From CAZEJS01 sp964512645 (GTDB lineage Bacteria > Actinomycetota > Geothermincolia > Fen-727 > Anoxymicrobiaceae), in NCBI GenBank assembly GCA_964512645.1, contig CAZEJS010000004.1, forward strand, positions 1 through 64,000: a stretch of DNA of 64,000 nt, read 5' to 3'. Under the pieces are notes generated by a model. That model was given only the letters and a program-made list of their open reading frames with translations, did no database searches and was not told where the DNA came from. Within the stretch, counting starts at the first letter, position 1. Each line of letters opens with the position of its first letter. Made by a program: the position numbers and the translations under genes. This document shows, piece by piece, positions 33,088 to 42,106 of this stretch.

Positions 33088-33849
33088 CTATACCGCCTCC
33101 AGCGGCACGACTATCTTGTGTCCCTTTTTAACTTCTACCAGCGCCCTTACCCCGTACACTTCCTCGACGCTTTCCACGGTTATCACTTCGGGGCCCCCGC
33201 AGGCCAGGATGGCGCCGTCTTTCAACAGGACGAACCTGTCGGAGAAGCGCAGGGCAAGGTTGACGTCGTGTATTGCCATGAGCGCCGTGATACCCCGCTC
33301 GGCTATCGACCTTCCGACGGCTTCCATCACCTCGAGCTGGTTCCTGAAGTCGAGGTTGCTGGTAGGCTCGTCGAGCAGCATGATGCCCGGCTCCTGCGCA
33401 AGCGCCCGCGCGACGAACACCTTCTGCAGTTCGCCGCCGCTCAGCCTGTCCAGGTAGCGCATCGACAGGTCCTGGAGTTCCAGGGAGGCGATCACGTCCC
33501 GGACCACGTCCAGGTCCCGCTTCCGGGCCCCCCAGTTGATGTGGGGCCTCCTTCCCATCAGCACGGCGTCGAATACGTTCAGCCTGGAGTTCGCCGCTTC
33601 TTTCTGGGCTACGTACCCCATGCGTTTGGCGATTTCCATCCTGGCGAGCAGGGAGGTGTCCTCCCCGTTGACCAGCACCGCCCCGCCGTCCGGTTTCAAC
33701 AGGCCCAGGAGGCATTTCAGGAGCGTGCTCTTTCCCGCCCCGTTGTTCCCCAGTATGGAGTACAGTTCGCCCTTTCCCGCGCTGAAGGAAACCCCGTTCA
33801 ACACCGGGACGTGGTTGTACGCGAAGTCGAGGTCGTCTACCTGCAGCAT
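33088..33849 (-). CDS. ABC importer ATPase (FecE/BtuD type)
   Basis: 253 aa from ATG 33849, which overlaps the permease stop (ATGA). Walker A GNNGAGKST, Q-loop GYVAQKE, signature LSGGELQKV, Walker B IMLLDEPTSNLD and H-loop IHDVNLA. The FepC/BtuD-type ATPases power uptake of ferric siderophores, haem or cobalamin. It works with the permease and binding protein immediately upstream. Confidence 0.92.
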   Translation of the reverse strand: MLQVDDLDFAYNHVPVLNGVSFSAGKGELYSILGNNGAGKSTLLKCLLGLLKPDGGAVLVNGEDTSLLARMEIAKRMGYVAQKEAANSRLNVFDAVLMGRRPHINWGARKRDLDVVRDVIASLELQDLSMRYLDRLSGGELQKVFVARALAQEPGIMLLDEPTSNLDFRNQLEVMEAVGRSIAERGITALMAIHDVNLALRFSDRFVLLKDGAILACGGPEVITVESVEEVYGVRALVEVKKGHKIVVPLEAV

Positions 33850-34928
33850 CAGGATCCCTTGTACCCTTTCACCAGGAGGTAAAGAAACAGCGGCGCGCCC
33901 ATGAAAGAGGTGATGGCCCCGACCGGCAGCACGACGGGCGCAACGACGGTCCTGCTGATGGTGTCCGAAACGAGCAGCAGGAACGCCCCCATTGCGCACG
34001 AGCCGGGGATCAGGTAACGGTAGTCGCTTCCGATCACCCTGCGCATCACGTGCGGGCTCACCAGCCCTATGAAAGCGATGATGCCCAGGAAGGCGACCGA
34101 TACCGCGGTCATGAGGGCGGCGAGGAGCATTCCCGCCATCCTGGTCCGTTTCACGTTGACGCCGAGGCTGCAGGCGATGTCGTCCCCGCTTTCCAGGGCG
34201 TTGTAGTTCCAGCGGTTGACGATGAAATAGGCGGTGGCGGGGACCACCACCGCGACCATGACGGTGAAGTCACGCCACGAGGAGCGCCCGATGTCGCCGA
34301 ACGTCCAGAAGACGATCGAGGCGACCTGGACGTCGTTGGCGAAATACTGCGTCAGGATGGTGCCCGCCTGGAAGAGAAACCCCATGGCTATGCCCGCAAG
34401 TATCATGGCCTCCGGACTTACGCCCCTGAATTTCGCCAGGAGCAGGATCGCGACCGTGGCGGCGATGGCGCCGACGAACGCCGCCAGGGTCACGACGTAG
34501 GCATTGCCGATGATCACCGCGTCCGCGCCCGCGCCCGCGGTCTGGACGGCGCCCGCGCCCATCGCGACGATCGCGACGGCGGCCCCGAAGGCCGCCCCCT
34601 GCGATATCCCCAGGCTGAAGTCGGAGGCCAGGGGGTTGAGGAGCACGCCCTGCATGATGCAGCTGGCGACGGCGAGGCCCATGCCGACCACTATCGCCGA
34701 GAGCACCCGGACGAGCCGTATGTTGACGACGATCTGGGTGACCCTCTGGTCGGCCTGCCCGGTCAACGCCTTCAGGACGTCCAGGGGTGATATGGACGCG
34801 GAACCCAGCGCCATCGAGACCACCGCCAGGACCAGCGTGGCCAGGCATACGCCGGATATCACCAGTATCTTCCTCTGGGTGTAACCGTGGTAAACCTGCA
34901 ACGCGGACTCGACCGCGATATCCGTCAC
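33849..34928 (-). CDS. ABC importer permease (FecCD/BtuC type)
   Basis: 359 aa from GTG 34928. About ten hydrophobic helices, with the family segments GMGLAVASCIMQGVLLNPLA and SVAFLGIIAFIGLVSPHVMR (ATPase coupling helix), as in BtuC/FecCD. Coupled to the ATPase gene by a four-base overlap. Substrate is a metal chelate; iron-siderophore or corrinoid cannot be separated by sequence. Confidence 0.92.
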   Translation of the reverse strand: MTDIAVESALQVYHGYTQRKILVISGVCLATLVLAVVSMALGSASISPLDVLKALTGQADQRVTQIVVNIRLVRVLSAIVVGMGLAVASCIMQGVLLNPLASDFSLGISQGAAFGAAVAIVAMGAGAVQTAGAGADAVIIGNAYVVTLAAFVGAIAATVAILLLAKFRGVSPEAMILAGIAMGFLFQAGTILTQYFANDVQVASIVFWTFGDIGRSSWRDFTVMVAVVVPATAYFIVNRWNYNALESGDDIACSLGVNVKRTRMAGMLLAALMTAVSVAFLGIIAFIGLVSPHVMRRVIGSDYRYLIPGSCAMGAFLLLVSDTISRTVVAPVVLPVGAITSFMGAPLFLYLLVKGYKGS

Positions 34929-34989
34929 GGGACCGTCACCCCCGACGCCTTGCTGTATGCCAGCAGGGAAGCCTTACCGGCCGGCACTG

Positions 34990-36105
34990 CTACAGCGCCG
35001 ACAGGTCGAGCTTCTTGAAGCCGCCGAAGTCCTTCTTCATCTGCTTGTAGAAGGGCTTGCCGACGAGGAACTCGTATATCTCGTCCGCCTTCTCCTCCGG
35101 TTTCACGTCCTTGAACTGATCGGGGTAGATGACCTTGCCCATGAAATACGCGTCCGCGATAGCGGTATCCACGTTGGTGGTGTAGTAGTTGTAGGGCAGG
35201 TAGCCGTAGGCGTTGCCCTTCTTGAAGGCGCTCAACGTGTTGTAGAAACCGGGGTTGCTGGCGTAATCGTCCTTCACCATGGAAAGGCCGGACTCGTCCA
35301 TGAAGATGAAATCGGGATCCCACTCCAGGAGCTTCTCCTTGTCTATCATGACGCTTCCGGACTGCCCCGTCTCGTCGACCACGTTGGTGGCGTTGATCGC
35401 GTCCAGCGGGGGGAACTTCGCGGAAGTGCTCTCGATGCCGTGCGTTCCCTTCATCCCCAGCCCGCCGGCGTAAGCCGTAGGCTTCTTGGCGCTGTCGACG
35501 TCGGCGGTCCGCTCGTCGAGGTCCTTCTGGCAGTCCTCGATGTAGCCGACGACCTCTTCCGCCCTCTTCTCGCTCCCGGTCACCTGTCCGACAAGCTTGA
35601 TGGAGTCCAGGAGCTCCTGGTCGAAGGTGCCGAGCTTCCCGTAGCTGAGCACCACCACGGGGATGCCGGTCCTGGACTGAAGCTCGTCGGCCTTGGACGA
35701 GTCTACGAGGTACGCCGCGAAGATCACGTCGGGATTGACGTTCATCAGCATCTCGGGGTCGGGGGTCGAATCCGGTCCGCCCTGGCCGATGACGGGGAGG
35801 CTCAGGAGCTCCTCGTTGACTTTCATGTAAGGACGGCCGACGGGCATCTGCTTCTCGATGTTCTCGATGCCAACGACCTTGTCGGCGTCATCCGTGTAGC
35901 ACACCAGCCGCAGCGCTCCCGGCCCTATGGCCACCACTTTCTTGGCGAGCGCCTTGAATTCCACTTTCCTCCCGGCGAGATCGGTGACCGTCACCTTTCC
36001 ACCGGTCGCACCCTTCTCGGAGTCGCCGCCGCACCCGGCGAGAAACGCCGCGACGAGAACGACTGTAACGAGACCGACTACTGCAAGGACGGGTTTTGAA
36101 CGCAT
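34990..36105 (-). CDS. Metal-chelate-binding lipoprotein of the ABC importer
   Basis: 371 aa. Signal sequence with lipobox FLAGC (Cys 25). The periplasmic-binding fold typical of FecB/BtuF proteins follows: TVTDLAGRKVEFKALAKKVV at the N-terminus, VGRPYMKVNEELLSLPVIGQ, NPDVIFAAYL and a long interdomain helix. First gene of the operon, 61 bases before the permease. A strong promoter and a leader terminator lie upstream, so expression is likely controlled by attenuation. Confidence 0.9.
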   Translation of the reverse strand: MRSKPVLAVVGLVTVVLVAAFLAGCGGDSEKGATGGKVTVTDLAGRKVEFKALAKKVVAIGPGALRLVCYTDDADKVVGIENIEKQMPVGRPYMKVNEELLSLPVIGQGGPDSTPDPEMLMNVNPDVIFAAYLVDSSKADELQSRTGIPVVVLSYGKLGTFDQELLDSIKLVGQVTGSEKRAEEVVGYIEDCQKDLDERTADVDSAKKPTAYAGGLGMKGTHGIESTSAKFPPLDAINATNVVDETGQSGSVMIDKEKLLEWDPDFIFMDESGLSMVKDDYASNPGFYNTLSAFKKGNAYGYLPYNYYTTNVDTAIADAYFMGKVIYPDQFKDVKPEEKADEIYEFLVGKPFYKQMKKDFGGFKKLDLSAL

Positions 36106-36211
36106 ATTTTCCTCCTTTCATTCAGCACCCGCGTCGCCCGCCCCGTGTCCGGCGCCCGTAAGGGCAATGCCGCACGAGACGGTGAAACGCCTTCGCGGCC
36201 GCGCTTCGCAG

Positions 36212-36250
36212 AAATAAAAGAAGCCACGAAGGCTCGCCGGCCTTCGTGGC
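36212..36250 (-). terminator. Terminator/attenuator in the leader of the importer operon
   Basis: GCCACGAAGGC (36223-36233) pairs with GCCTTCGTGGC (36240-36250) over six bases. On the minus strand the stem is followed by TTCTTTTATTT (36222-36212). It lies between the promoter at 36.3 kb and the binding-protein start, about 110 bases before that start. Confidence 0.75.
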
Positions 36251-36312
36251 CGAGGATAGACACGACTTGACTGTCTCAGTACGACGGCTTCTTGCCGCCC
36301 GCTTACGGCCCC

Positions 36313-36341
36313 ACTATATGGTTGTCCGGCACTGGAGTCAA
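36313..36341 (-). promoter_or_regulatory. Near-consensus promoter of the importer operon
   Basis: On the minus strand TTGACT (36341-36336), exactly 17 bases, then TATAGT (36318-36313): five of six matches in both boxes. Transcription would begin near 36306 and run about 55 bases before meeting the leader terminator. The rest of the 376-base gap between the binding-protein gene and the MetE-like gene holds no gene. Confidence 0.65.
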
Positions 36342-36481
36342 ACCGCCGCCGGGCCGGGACTCCTGTTGGCCTTACCGGCCTGCGGAGTTTTCTAACGACC
36401 TCCGGGCGCTGGTGGCGCCGGCCGAGTCGACGGTTGCGTAAGCGCAGGGGAAAATGCGGCCCCGAGGCCAGGACGGTTGTC

Positions 36482-37510
36482 CTACAGGTACTTGTCCTGA
36501 AGCTCCTGCGAGAGCCGCTTGACCGTTTCGAAGGCGCGCTCCACCGTGAGCTCCCTGTCCGGGTTGACCAGGCAGCAGGTCGCGGGTGAGATCATGCTGC
36601 GGCTTATCAACAGGTCCCGGTCGATCCCCGAGGACCACAGGGCGCTCCAGGCCCCTTCCAGCCTGCCGGTCAGGGAACCGCGCTCCTCGCTTTCGAACTC
36701 CTCCTGCCCCGTCGGGACGATGCCCCAGACCAGGACGCCGCCGCGGTCGAGGAACCTGGCCACCGATGACGAGCACGAGGTGAAGATCTCCCAGTTCGAA
36801 TACGCGTCCAGCGAGAGCACGTCCATGTCCAGGCCGAGCATGAACTCCCAGTCGGGGTTTCCGCAGAGGTGGATGCCCCTTGGCCGGTCCACCCCGGCGA
36901 AAAACGCATCGAGGTCGGTCTTGCCCTGTATGTCGCCGTACCCCGACATCGCCGAGAACAGGAACTGCAGCCCCGGCTCGTCCACGAACATGAAGGCGTT
37001 GGGGTTCTTCTCTTTGAGCCGCTTGAGCTGGGCGTTAACCCGCCTGGCCATGAAGTCGAGCGTGAACTGCCTCACCGTCTCGTCAAAGATGATCGGCCTG
37101 CCGTCCTGGTCCTGGACGTTGAGGCCGAAGCTGATGGGCCCCTCCAGTTGTCCGCGGATGGCCGGCCGGCCGGCGAGGTCGAGCTCCAGGAACCGGTGGT
37201 AGACGACCGAGCCCTCGGAACTGACGTCGAAGAAATCCGGTTCGGTGTCGAGCCTGACCAGCGCGTCCTCGAGCTCCAGTATGAAACGGTCCATCGAGAA
37301 CCCGATGGTCCGCTCCTCGAGGTCGACCGAAATGCCCGGGAAATGCTCCGCCGCCTGTACGTACATGTCCTCGCGGTAGCTGTAGTTCGGGAGCTGGGGC
37401 CAGAAAGGTACGTCGAGCGACAGCGCCACCTCCAGCGCCCGATCCGGGTCGGTATGAGGCATGACCGCCATCGCCGTGGTCATCAGGTTGCCGGGAACAG
37501 CGTTTGTCAT
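36482..37510 (-). CDS. MetE/UroD-like methyltransferase
   Basis: 342 aa from ATG 37510, preceded by GGAAG. The TIM-barrel family of MetE C-terminal domains and uroporphyrinogen-decarboxylase-like methyltransferases is suggested by VDEPGLQFLF, a zinc-ligand-like HxC in IHLCGNPDWEFM and a later CC in SPATCCLVNPDREL. At this size it has no N-terminal MetE half, like 'core-MetE' enzymes that take methyl groups from a corrinoid protein. It lies between the acyl-CoA ligase gene and a metal-chelate importer. The methyl donor and acceptor are unknown. Confidence 0.7.
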   Translation of the reverse strand: MTNAVPGNLMTTAMAVMPHTDPDRALEVALSLDVPFWPQLPNYSYREDMYVQAAEHFPGISVDLEERTIGFSMDRFILELEDALVRLDTEPDFFDVSSEGSVVYHRFLELDLAGRPAIRGQLEGPISFGLNVQDQDGRPIIFDETVRQFTLDFMARRVNAQLKRLKEKNPNAFMFVDEPGLQFLFSAMSGYGDIQGKTDLDAFFAGVDRPRGIHLCGNPDWEFMLGLDMDVLSLDAYSNWEIFTSCSSSVARFLDRGGVLVWGIVPTGQEEFESEERGSLTGRLEGAWSALWSSGIDRDLLISRSMISPATCCLVNPDRELTVERAFETVKRLSQELQDKYL

Positions 37511-37628
37511 AGCGTCTTCCACGTTCTCCAGTTCCGGCCGCGCCTCTTCCGCCTGGCGTTGACCCGGCCCGCGGGTACGAGGTCCGGGCCCCGGCCGCAC
37601 CTGGGACGGCGGCGATGGCAGGCCGTTC

Positions 37629-39200
37629 TTACCCGGACAGCAACTGCTCCCGCAGGACCCTCTTCAGCACCTTGCCGCTGGGGCTCATCGGCATCTCGCC
37701 CGCTATTATCACTTTTTTGGGGACCTTGTAGCCCGCCAGGTTCTCCTTGCAGTAGGCGACCAGCTCGTCCTCGGTCAATTCCACTCCGGGGTTGGGGACC
37801 ACCACGGCGGTCACCATCTCGACCCAGTGCTCGTGCGGCATGCCTATGACCGCCGCCTGCATGACCTTCTCGTGCTTGAGCACTACCGCCTCGACCTCCT
37901 GGGAGGAGACGTTTTCGCCGCCGCTCTTGATGATGTCCTTCATGCGGTCGACGAAGTAGAGGAAGCCCTCCTCGTCGAACCTGCCGATATCGCCGGTGTG
38001 CAGCCACCCTCCCTTGAAGGCGGCGTCCGTCTTCTCTTCGTCCTTGTAGTAGCCCTTCATCACCGAAGGTCCACGCATGACGATCTCGCCGACCTCGCCC
38101 GCGGGCAGGAGCTTCTCGCCGTCGAAGCTCATTATCCCCATCTCGACCGTGGTGTGAGGCCGTCCGATGGAGTCGATCTTGCGCTCGAAGTCGGCGGGCT
38201 GGAGCGTGCTTCCGCAGGGCGAGGATTCGGTCTGCCCGTAGAAGTTCCGCCATTCGGCTCCCGGGAGTATGCCTTTCCACTGCTCCAGGAGCGCGGGGGG
38301 CATCAACGCCCCGAAGGAGACGCATTTCCTCAGCGAAGAGAGGTCCGCCTCGGCGAACCCCGGCATCAGGGGCAGCACCTGGTAAAGCGTGGGCGGATAT
38401 ACCCAGTAGGTGACCTTCTCCTTCACGGTCAGCTCGAGTATCTCCACGGGGTTGGGCGCGTACTCCAGGATCAGCTTCGCGCCGGTGAGGATGCTCTGCA
38501 GGAGCAGCAGCTTCCCCGCGACGTGGTAGAGCGGGATGGACAGCAGCGCGGTATCGCCGCCGGCGAAGTTGAGGTCGATGCTGGCCATCAGCAGGGCGAT
38601 GAAGAAGTTGCGGTGCTCGGTCATCACGCCCTTGGGAAGCGCCTCGGTGCCGCTGGTGTACATCAGTGTCGCCATGTCGGAGTCGTCTATCGAGACGCGC
38701 GGCTCGGAGACGTCGTCGCCCTCGAAGAAGCTGTCGAGGTTCATCCACCCCTCGGGGCCATCCGCTCCCGTCAGGGGGATGTAGCCGAACTTCTCCACCG
38801 ACGGGAGGTCGCCGGCCACCTCCAGCGCCCCGGCGGTCAGGGAGTCCTCGACGAAGAGCAGTTTCGGCTCGGCGTGGTTGACGATGTACTTTATCTCCGG
38901 CCCCTTGAGCATGAAGTTCATCGGGACCACAACGGCTCCGAGTTTGGCCAGGCCCAGCCAGGAGTACACGTACTGGAGGCAGTTGTGGGTCATGAACGCG
39001 ACGCGGTCGCCCTTGCCGACGCCCAGCTTCGCGAACGCGTTGGCGAACCTGCAGCAGTTGTCGTTGAGCTCCTTGAACGTCACCCTCTTGTCCTGGAAGA
39101 GGATCGCCTCCGCGTCCGGCAGGCGCGACGCCGTCCTCGTCGGCAGGTCGCCGATAGACATGCGCCTGAGAAGGTTGAGCTCCATCGGATCGAGTGCCAT
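37629..39200 (-). CDS. AMP-forming acyl-CoA synthetase/ligase
   Basis: 523 aa from ATG 39200, with AGGAGG seven bases upstream; a GTG one codon earlier is in frame. ANL-family core motifs: TLMYTSGTEALPKGV (A3), NFYGQTESSPCG (A5), WLHTGDIGRFDEEGFLYFVD (A7/A8) and PMSPSGKVLKR (A10 with catalytic lysine). It activates a carboxylic acid as an acyl-AMP and then acyl-CoA; chain-length preference cannot be read. A perfect TATAAT lies just upstream, so it can be expressed apart from the dehydrogenase gene before it. Confidence 0.93.
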   Translation of the reverse strand: MALDPMELNLLRRMSIGDLPTRTASRLPDAEAILFQDKRVTFKELNDNCCRFANAFAKLGVGKGDRVAFMTHNCLQYVYSWLGLAKLGAVVVPMNFMLKGPEIKYIVNHAEPKLLFVEDSLTAGALEVAGDLPSVEKFGYIPLTGADGPEGWMNLDSFFEGDDVSEPRVSIDDSDMATLMYTSGTEALPKGVMTEHRNFFIALLMASIDLNFAGGDTALLSIPLYHVAGKLLLLQSILTGAKLILEYAPNPVEILELTVKEKVTYWVYPPTLYQVLPLMPGFAEADLSSLRKCVSFGALMPPALLEQWKGILPGAEWRNFYGQTESSPCGSTLQPADFERKIDSIGRPHTTVEMGIMSFDGEKLLPAGEVGEIVMRGPSVMKGYYKDEEKTDAAFKGGWLHTGDIGRFDEEGFLYFVDRMKDIIKSGGENVSSQEVEAVVLKHEKVMQAAVIGMPHEHWVEMVTAVVVPNPGVELTEDELVAYCKENLAGYKVPKKVIIAGEMPMSPSGKVLKRVLREQLLSG

Positions 39201-39235
39201 CACCAGCCTCCTTACTATGCTGTACGGGAACGGTG

Positions 39236-39241
39236 ATTATA
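39236..39241 (-). promoter_or_regulatory. -10 element of the acyl-CoA ligase gene
   Basis: TATAAT on the minus strand about 35 bases before the start codon, inside an AT-rich patch. No convincing -35 at 17 bases. Confidence 0.4.
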
Positions 39242-39444
39242 GCGTTTTCAGACTAAGTTTTCTACTTGCTGGTCAATTATGGTATCCGTTCAGCGCGCTC
39301 GTTCCGCGGGTCCCGGGGCACGCCCTGTCACGGCGCAAAGCTCGGCGCCCGGGGCGTGTGCGCCGGGCCGGGGCGCATGGTGTCCACCCCGGGTCGGGGC
39401 GCCCCGGTGTCCACCTCGGTCGGCGGAGCCGCAGGCGCCGGGGC

Positions 39445-40593
39445 TCACTTTCCGAGCTCTTTGATGACGTTCCTGGCGATGACCAGCCGCTGTATCTCGG
39501 ACGTGCCCTCGTAGATGGTCGTAGCCCGGGCGTCACGGAACAGCCTCTCCACCTTGAAATCCTTGAGGTACCCGTACCCGCCGTGGATCTGCAGCGCGAG
39601 GTAGGCGCTCCGGTTGGCGAGCTCGGAGGCGAAGAGCTTGGCCATCGAAGCCTCTTTGGTGAAGGGCAGGCCCTGGTCCTTCCGCCACGCCGCGGAAAGG
39701 ACCAGCCAGCCGGCGGCCTCGACGCCGGTCGCCATGTCGGCGATCATCCACTGGATCGCTTCGAAGGAGCTGATGGACTTGCCGAACTGCCTGCGGCTGT
39801 CGGCGTACTTCACGCTCTCGTCCAGGCAGGCGCGGGTTATGCCCAGGGCCTGGGAAGCGATGCCGATGCGCCCGCTGTCAAGCGCGGTCATCGCCGTCTT
39901 GAACCCGGCGCCCGGCCGGCCGACGAGGTTCTCCTTCGGGATCCTGCAGTCGTTGAAGAGCAGCTCGACGGTGTTCGAGGAACGCAGGCCCAGCTTGTCC
40001 TCCCTCGTGCCGACCGATAACCCCGGCGTATCCTTCTCCACGATGAAGGCGGAGAGGCCCCTGCTGCCCTTTTCGGGGCCGGTCCTGGCGATGACGTTGA
40101 CCAGGTCGGCGTACTGCCCGTGGGTTATGAACACCTTGGTTCCGTTAAGGAGGTAGTGGTCACCCATGTCCTCCGCCCGCATCGAGAGGCTTCCCGGGTC
40201 GGACCCCGCGCCCGGCTCGGTGAGGGCGAAGCACCCCAGCAGGTCGCCACTCGCCAGCCCGGCCAGGTACTTCTCCTTCTGCCGCTCGTCTCCGAACTTC
40301 AGCAGCGGTTCGGTGGACAGGTTCGCCACAGACATCGTGACCGCCGTGGAGGCGCAGGAGTAGGCGATTTCCTGGAGCGCGAGGCAGTAGCTTACGGCAC
40401 CCGCCCCGGAGCCGCCGTACTCGTCGGGGACCATCATCCCCAGCAGGCCGAGTTCGCCCATCTTCCTGACCACGTCGGTGGGGAACTCCTCTTCCCTGTC
40501 CCTGCGGGCGGCCACGGGCTCGAGCTCCTTGTCCGCGAATTCCCGGACCATGAGCCTGACCATCTTCTGTTCCTCGGTCAGCTGGAAGGGCAT
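39445..40593 (-). CDS. Acyl-CoA dehydrogenase (first copy)
   Basis: 382 aa, full length for the family. FAD/substrate signatures CFALTEPGAGSDPGS and LNGTKVFITHGQYADL, and the C-terminal IYEGTSEIQRLVIARNVI with the catalytic Glu of the MCAD/SCAD type. Oxidises an acyl-CoA to the 2-enoyl-CoA, passing electrons to ETF; EtfAB genes lie at 59.8-61.6 kb. It starts nine bases after the cupin-XRE regulator, so the two form an operon. The upstream regulator and downstream ligase suggest a dedicated acid-degradation unit. Confidence 0.95.
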   Translation of the reverse strand: MPFQLTEEQKMVRLMVREFADKELEPVAARRDREEEFPTDVVRKMGELGLLGMMVPDEYGGSGAGAVSYCLALQEIAYSCASTAVTMSVANLSTEPLLKFGDERQKEKYLAGLASGDLLGCFALTEPGAGSDPGSLSMRAEDMGDHYLLNGTKVFITHGQYADLVNVIARTGPEKGSRGLSAFIVEKDTPGLSVGTREDKLGLRSSNTVELLFNDCRIPKENLVGRPGAGFKTAMTALDSGRIGIASQALGITRACLDESVKYADSRRQFGKSISSFEAIQWMIADMATGVEAAGWLVLSAAWRKDQGLPFTKEASMAKLFASELANRSAYLALQIHGGYGYLKDFKVERLFRDARATTIYEGTSEIQRLVIARNVIKELGK

Positions 40594-40602
40594 CTGGCCT
40601 CC

Positions 40603-41148
40603 TCAGGGCACGTAGATGACCACGAGGAGCTCGGTCTTCTCCCGGGTCGGATTGCTCAGCTTATGGGGCAGCGACGAGTCGAAGCAGATCGATCCGCCCG
40701 GCTTGAGGGTCGAGGAGTTCTCGCCAACCTGTATTTTCAGGCCGCCTTCCAGGACGTAGACGAACTCCTCGCCCTCGTGGTGGTACTCGGTGCCCTTGTG
40801 CTCCTTCTCCGGGTCGATGGTTACGCGGTAGGCCCGCAGGTGTTTCTTCTCCCCCGAGGGGCTCAGGGACTTGTAAGCGTAGGAGGCGACGCGCTTCTTA
40901 TGGCTCGCCGTCCTCTTTCGCGCCGCCGCCCTGCCCTGCGGGCCCTCGGCCTGCTCCACGTCGACGTCGAAGAACCGGCTGAGCTGGAGCACCACCGCGA
41001 CAGGTGGGGCGGTCTTGCCGCTCTCGATCTCCTCCAGGTACTCCTCCGGGTAGCCGGTGTCGTGGGCGAACGCCTCCATGCTTATTCCCCTGGCTTCCCT
41101 GAGCCTCCTGACCCTTTCCCCGAACGACTCTTCCGCTTTGCTGGCCAT
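40603..41148 (-). CDS. XRE-family regulator with C-terminal cupin domain
   Basis: 181 aa. Helix-turn-helix at about 10-65 (RVRRLREARGISMEAFAHDT) and a C-terminal cupin at about 105-178 (YHHEGEEFVYVLEGGLKIQV, GGSICFDSSLPHKLSN), the two-domain form that senses a small ligand in the cupin barrel. A basic linker joins them. Directly upstream of, and co-transcribed with, an acyl-CoA dehydrogenase, so it probably controls that pathway in response to an acid or CoA-related ligand. Confidence 0.9.
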   Translation of the reverse strand: MASKAEESFGERVRRLREARGISMEAFAHDTGYPEEYLEEIESGKTAPPVAVVLQLSRFFDVDVEQAEGPQGRAAARKRTASHKKRVASYAYKSLSPSGEKKHLRAYRVTIDPEKEHKGTEYHHEGEEFVYVLEGGLKIQVGENSSTLKPGGSICFDSSLPHKLSNPTREKTELLVVIYVP

Positions 41149-41451
41149 GCGATTCTCCTTGGTCCGGTGACCGGCGATCCTGTTGCGCTCCCGGGCAATA
41201 CTCTAACACCACGACAGCCGGTTGCGTTCCCCTTACGCGGACGGGACGCTTGCCGCGAGCCCGGCCGGCGGCATCGGCAGGCCGGCGCCTGGCTACCGGG
41301 CCCCGGAGGCACTAGACTTATCTTGTAGGACCGGGGGAGGCCGGCGGGCCATTTATGCCCGGCGGTGATGCGGGGTTCCGCGGTAACGGGCACGGGTCGC
41401 CGGAGCGCCCGGCAGGCGCCCGGTCCCGCAGCGACACAGAAGGTGCGGTGC
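41149..41451. other. Intergenic region, nothing further recognised
   Basis: 303 bases between the divergent cupin-XRE and Fe-S protein genes. It must carry both promoters, but no convincing box pair or hairpin was found. Confidence 0.3.
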
Positions 41452-41973
41452 ATGTATATCGACTTCGAAACCCTGGAGATAACCTGCGAGCAGTGGCACC
41501 CGGGCGACGACGAATGGGTCGCCAAAGCGAAGGTGCCCGTGGACCTCGAGCCTTTGATCCCTTACATCAACGCCGCGGGGAAGAGGCCGGAGTTCTACCC
41601 GGACACGCCGGCCGTTCTCTGGGTGCGCGGCGACCGCAAGGTCGCCCTGCGGCCCCACGAGATAGCCGTCAGCCACGTGCGCGACAGGGAGGACGCGGCC
41701 GCCGAGGTGCGGGCGGTGGTGGACTGGCTGAACGAGCTGTGGGAGCGCCGCGGCGAAGTAGAGCCCCTCGCTGAACCGAAGCCCCTGCCGCCCCTGATGA
41801 GCGTGCTCAGGCTCCTCCCGATGAACAACTGCGGAGACTGCGGCCTGCCGACCTGTACGGCGTTCGCCGTCAGGCTGATCGAAGGCGATGCCGGCATCGG
41901 CCAGTGCCCGTACCTGGCTTCCGGGGAAGGCGGCGCCGCCGCGGATGCGCTCGCGAGAATGGGTCTTTCCTGA
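41452..41973 (+). CDS. Small protein with a C-terminal [4Fe-4S] (PF04060-type) motif
   Basis: 173 aa from ATG 41452; an upstream in-frame frame lacks a ribosome site. The C-terminal third reads PMNNCGDCGLPTCTAFAV followed by a fourth Cys in GQCPYL, the C-x2-C-x4-C-xn-C pattern of the Fe-S domain in corrinoid/CODH-ACS-type and RnfB proteins. The N-terminal ~110 residues (starting MYIDFETLEITCEQWHPGDD) were not recognised. It is encoded alone, divergent from the cupin-XRE/acyl-CoA dehydrogenase operon. Electron transfer or corrinoid reactivation are options; neither is shown. Confidence 0.7.
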   Translation: MYIDFETLEITCEQWHPGDDEWVAKAKVPVDLEPLIPYINAAGKRPEFYPDTPAVLWVRGDRKVALRPHEIAVSHVRDREDAAAEVRAVVDWLNELWERRGEVEPLAEPKPLPPLMSVLRLLPMNNCGDCGLPTCTAFAVRLIEGDAGIGQCPYLASGEGGAAADALARMGLS

Positions 41974-42106
41974 CGTCCTCGCTGGTGGCGGCTGGAGCAC
42001 TCCGGGCCGCCTCTCAGCCGCGACATGGGGAGGCGCGGACCCGGTGAGACGGGAGCCCCTGGTCGTTATCGCGCGGCCGCCTTCGCGCTCTTCCCGCGGC
42101 GGGGCG

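Noticed and set aside
36251..36480. Cobalamin, M-box or other large riboswitch upstream of the importer operon
   Set aside because: No B12-box-like or other known conserved core was seen, and the leader after the mapped promoter is too short.
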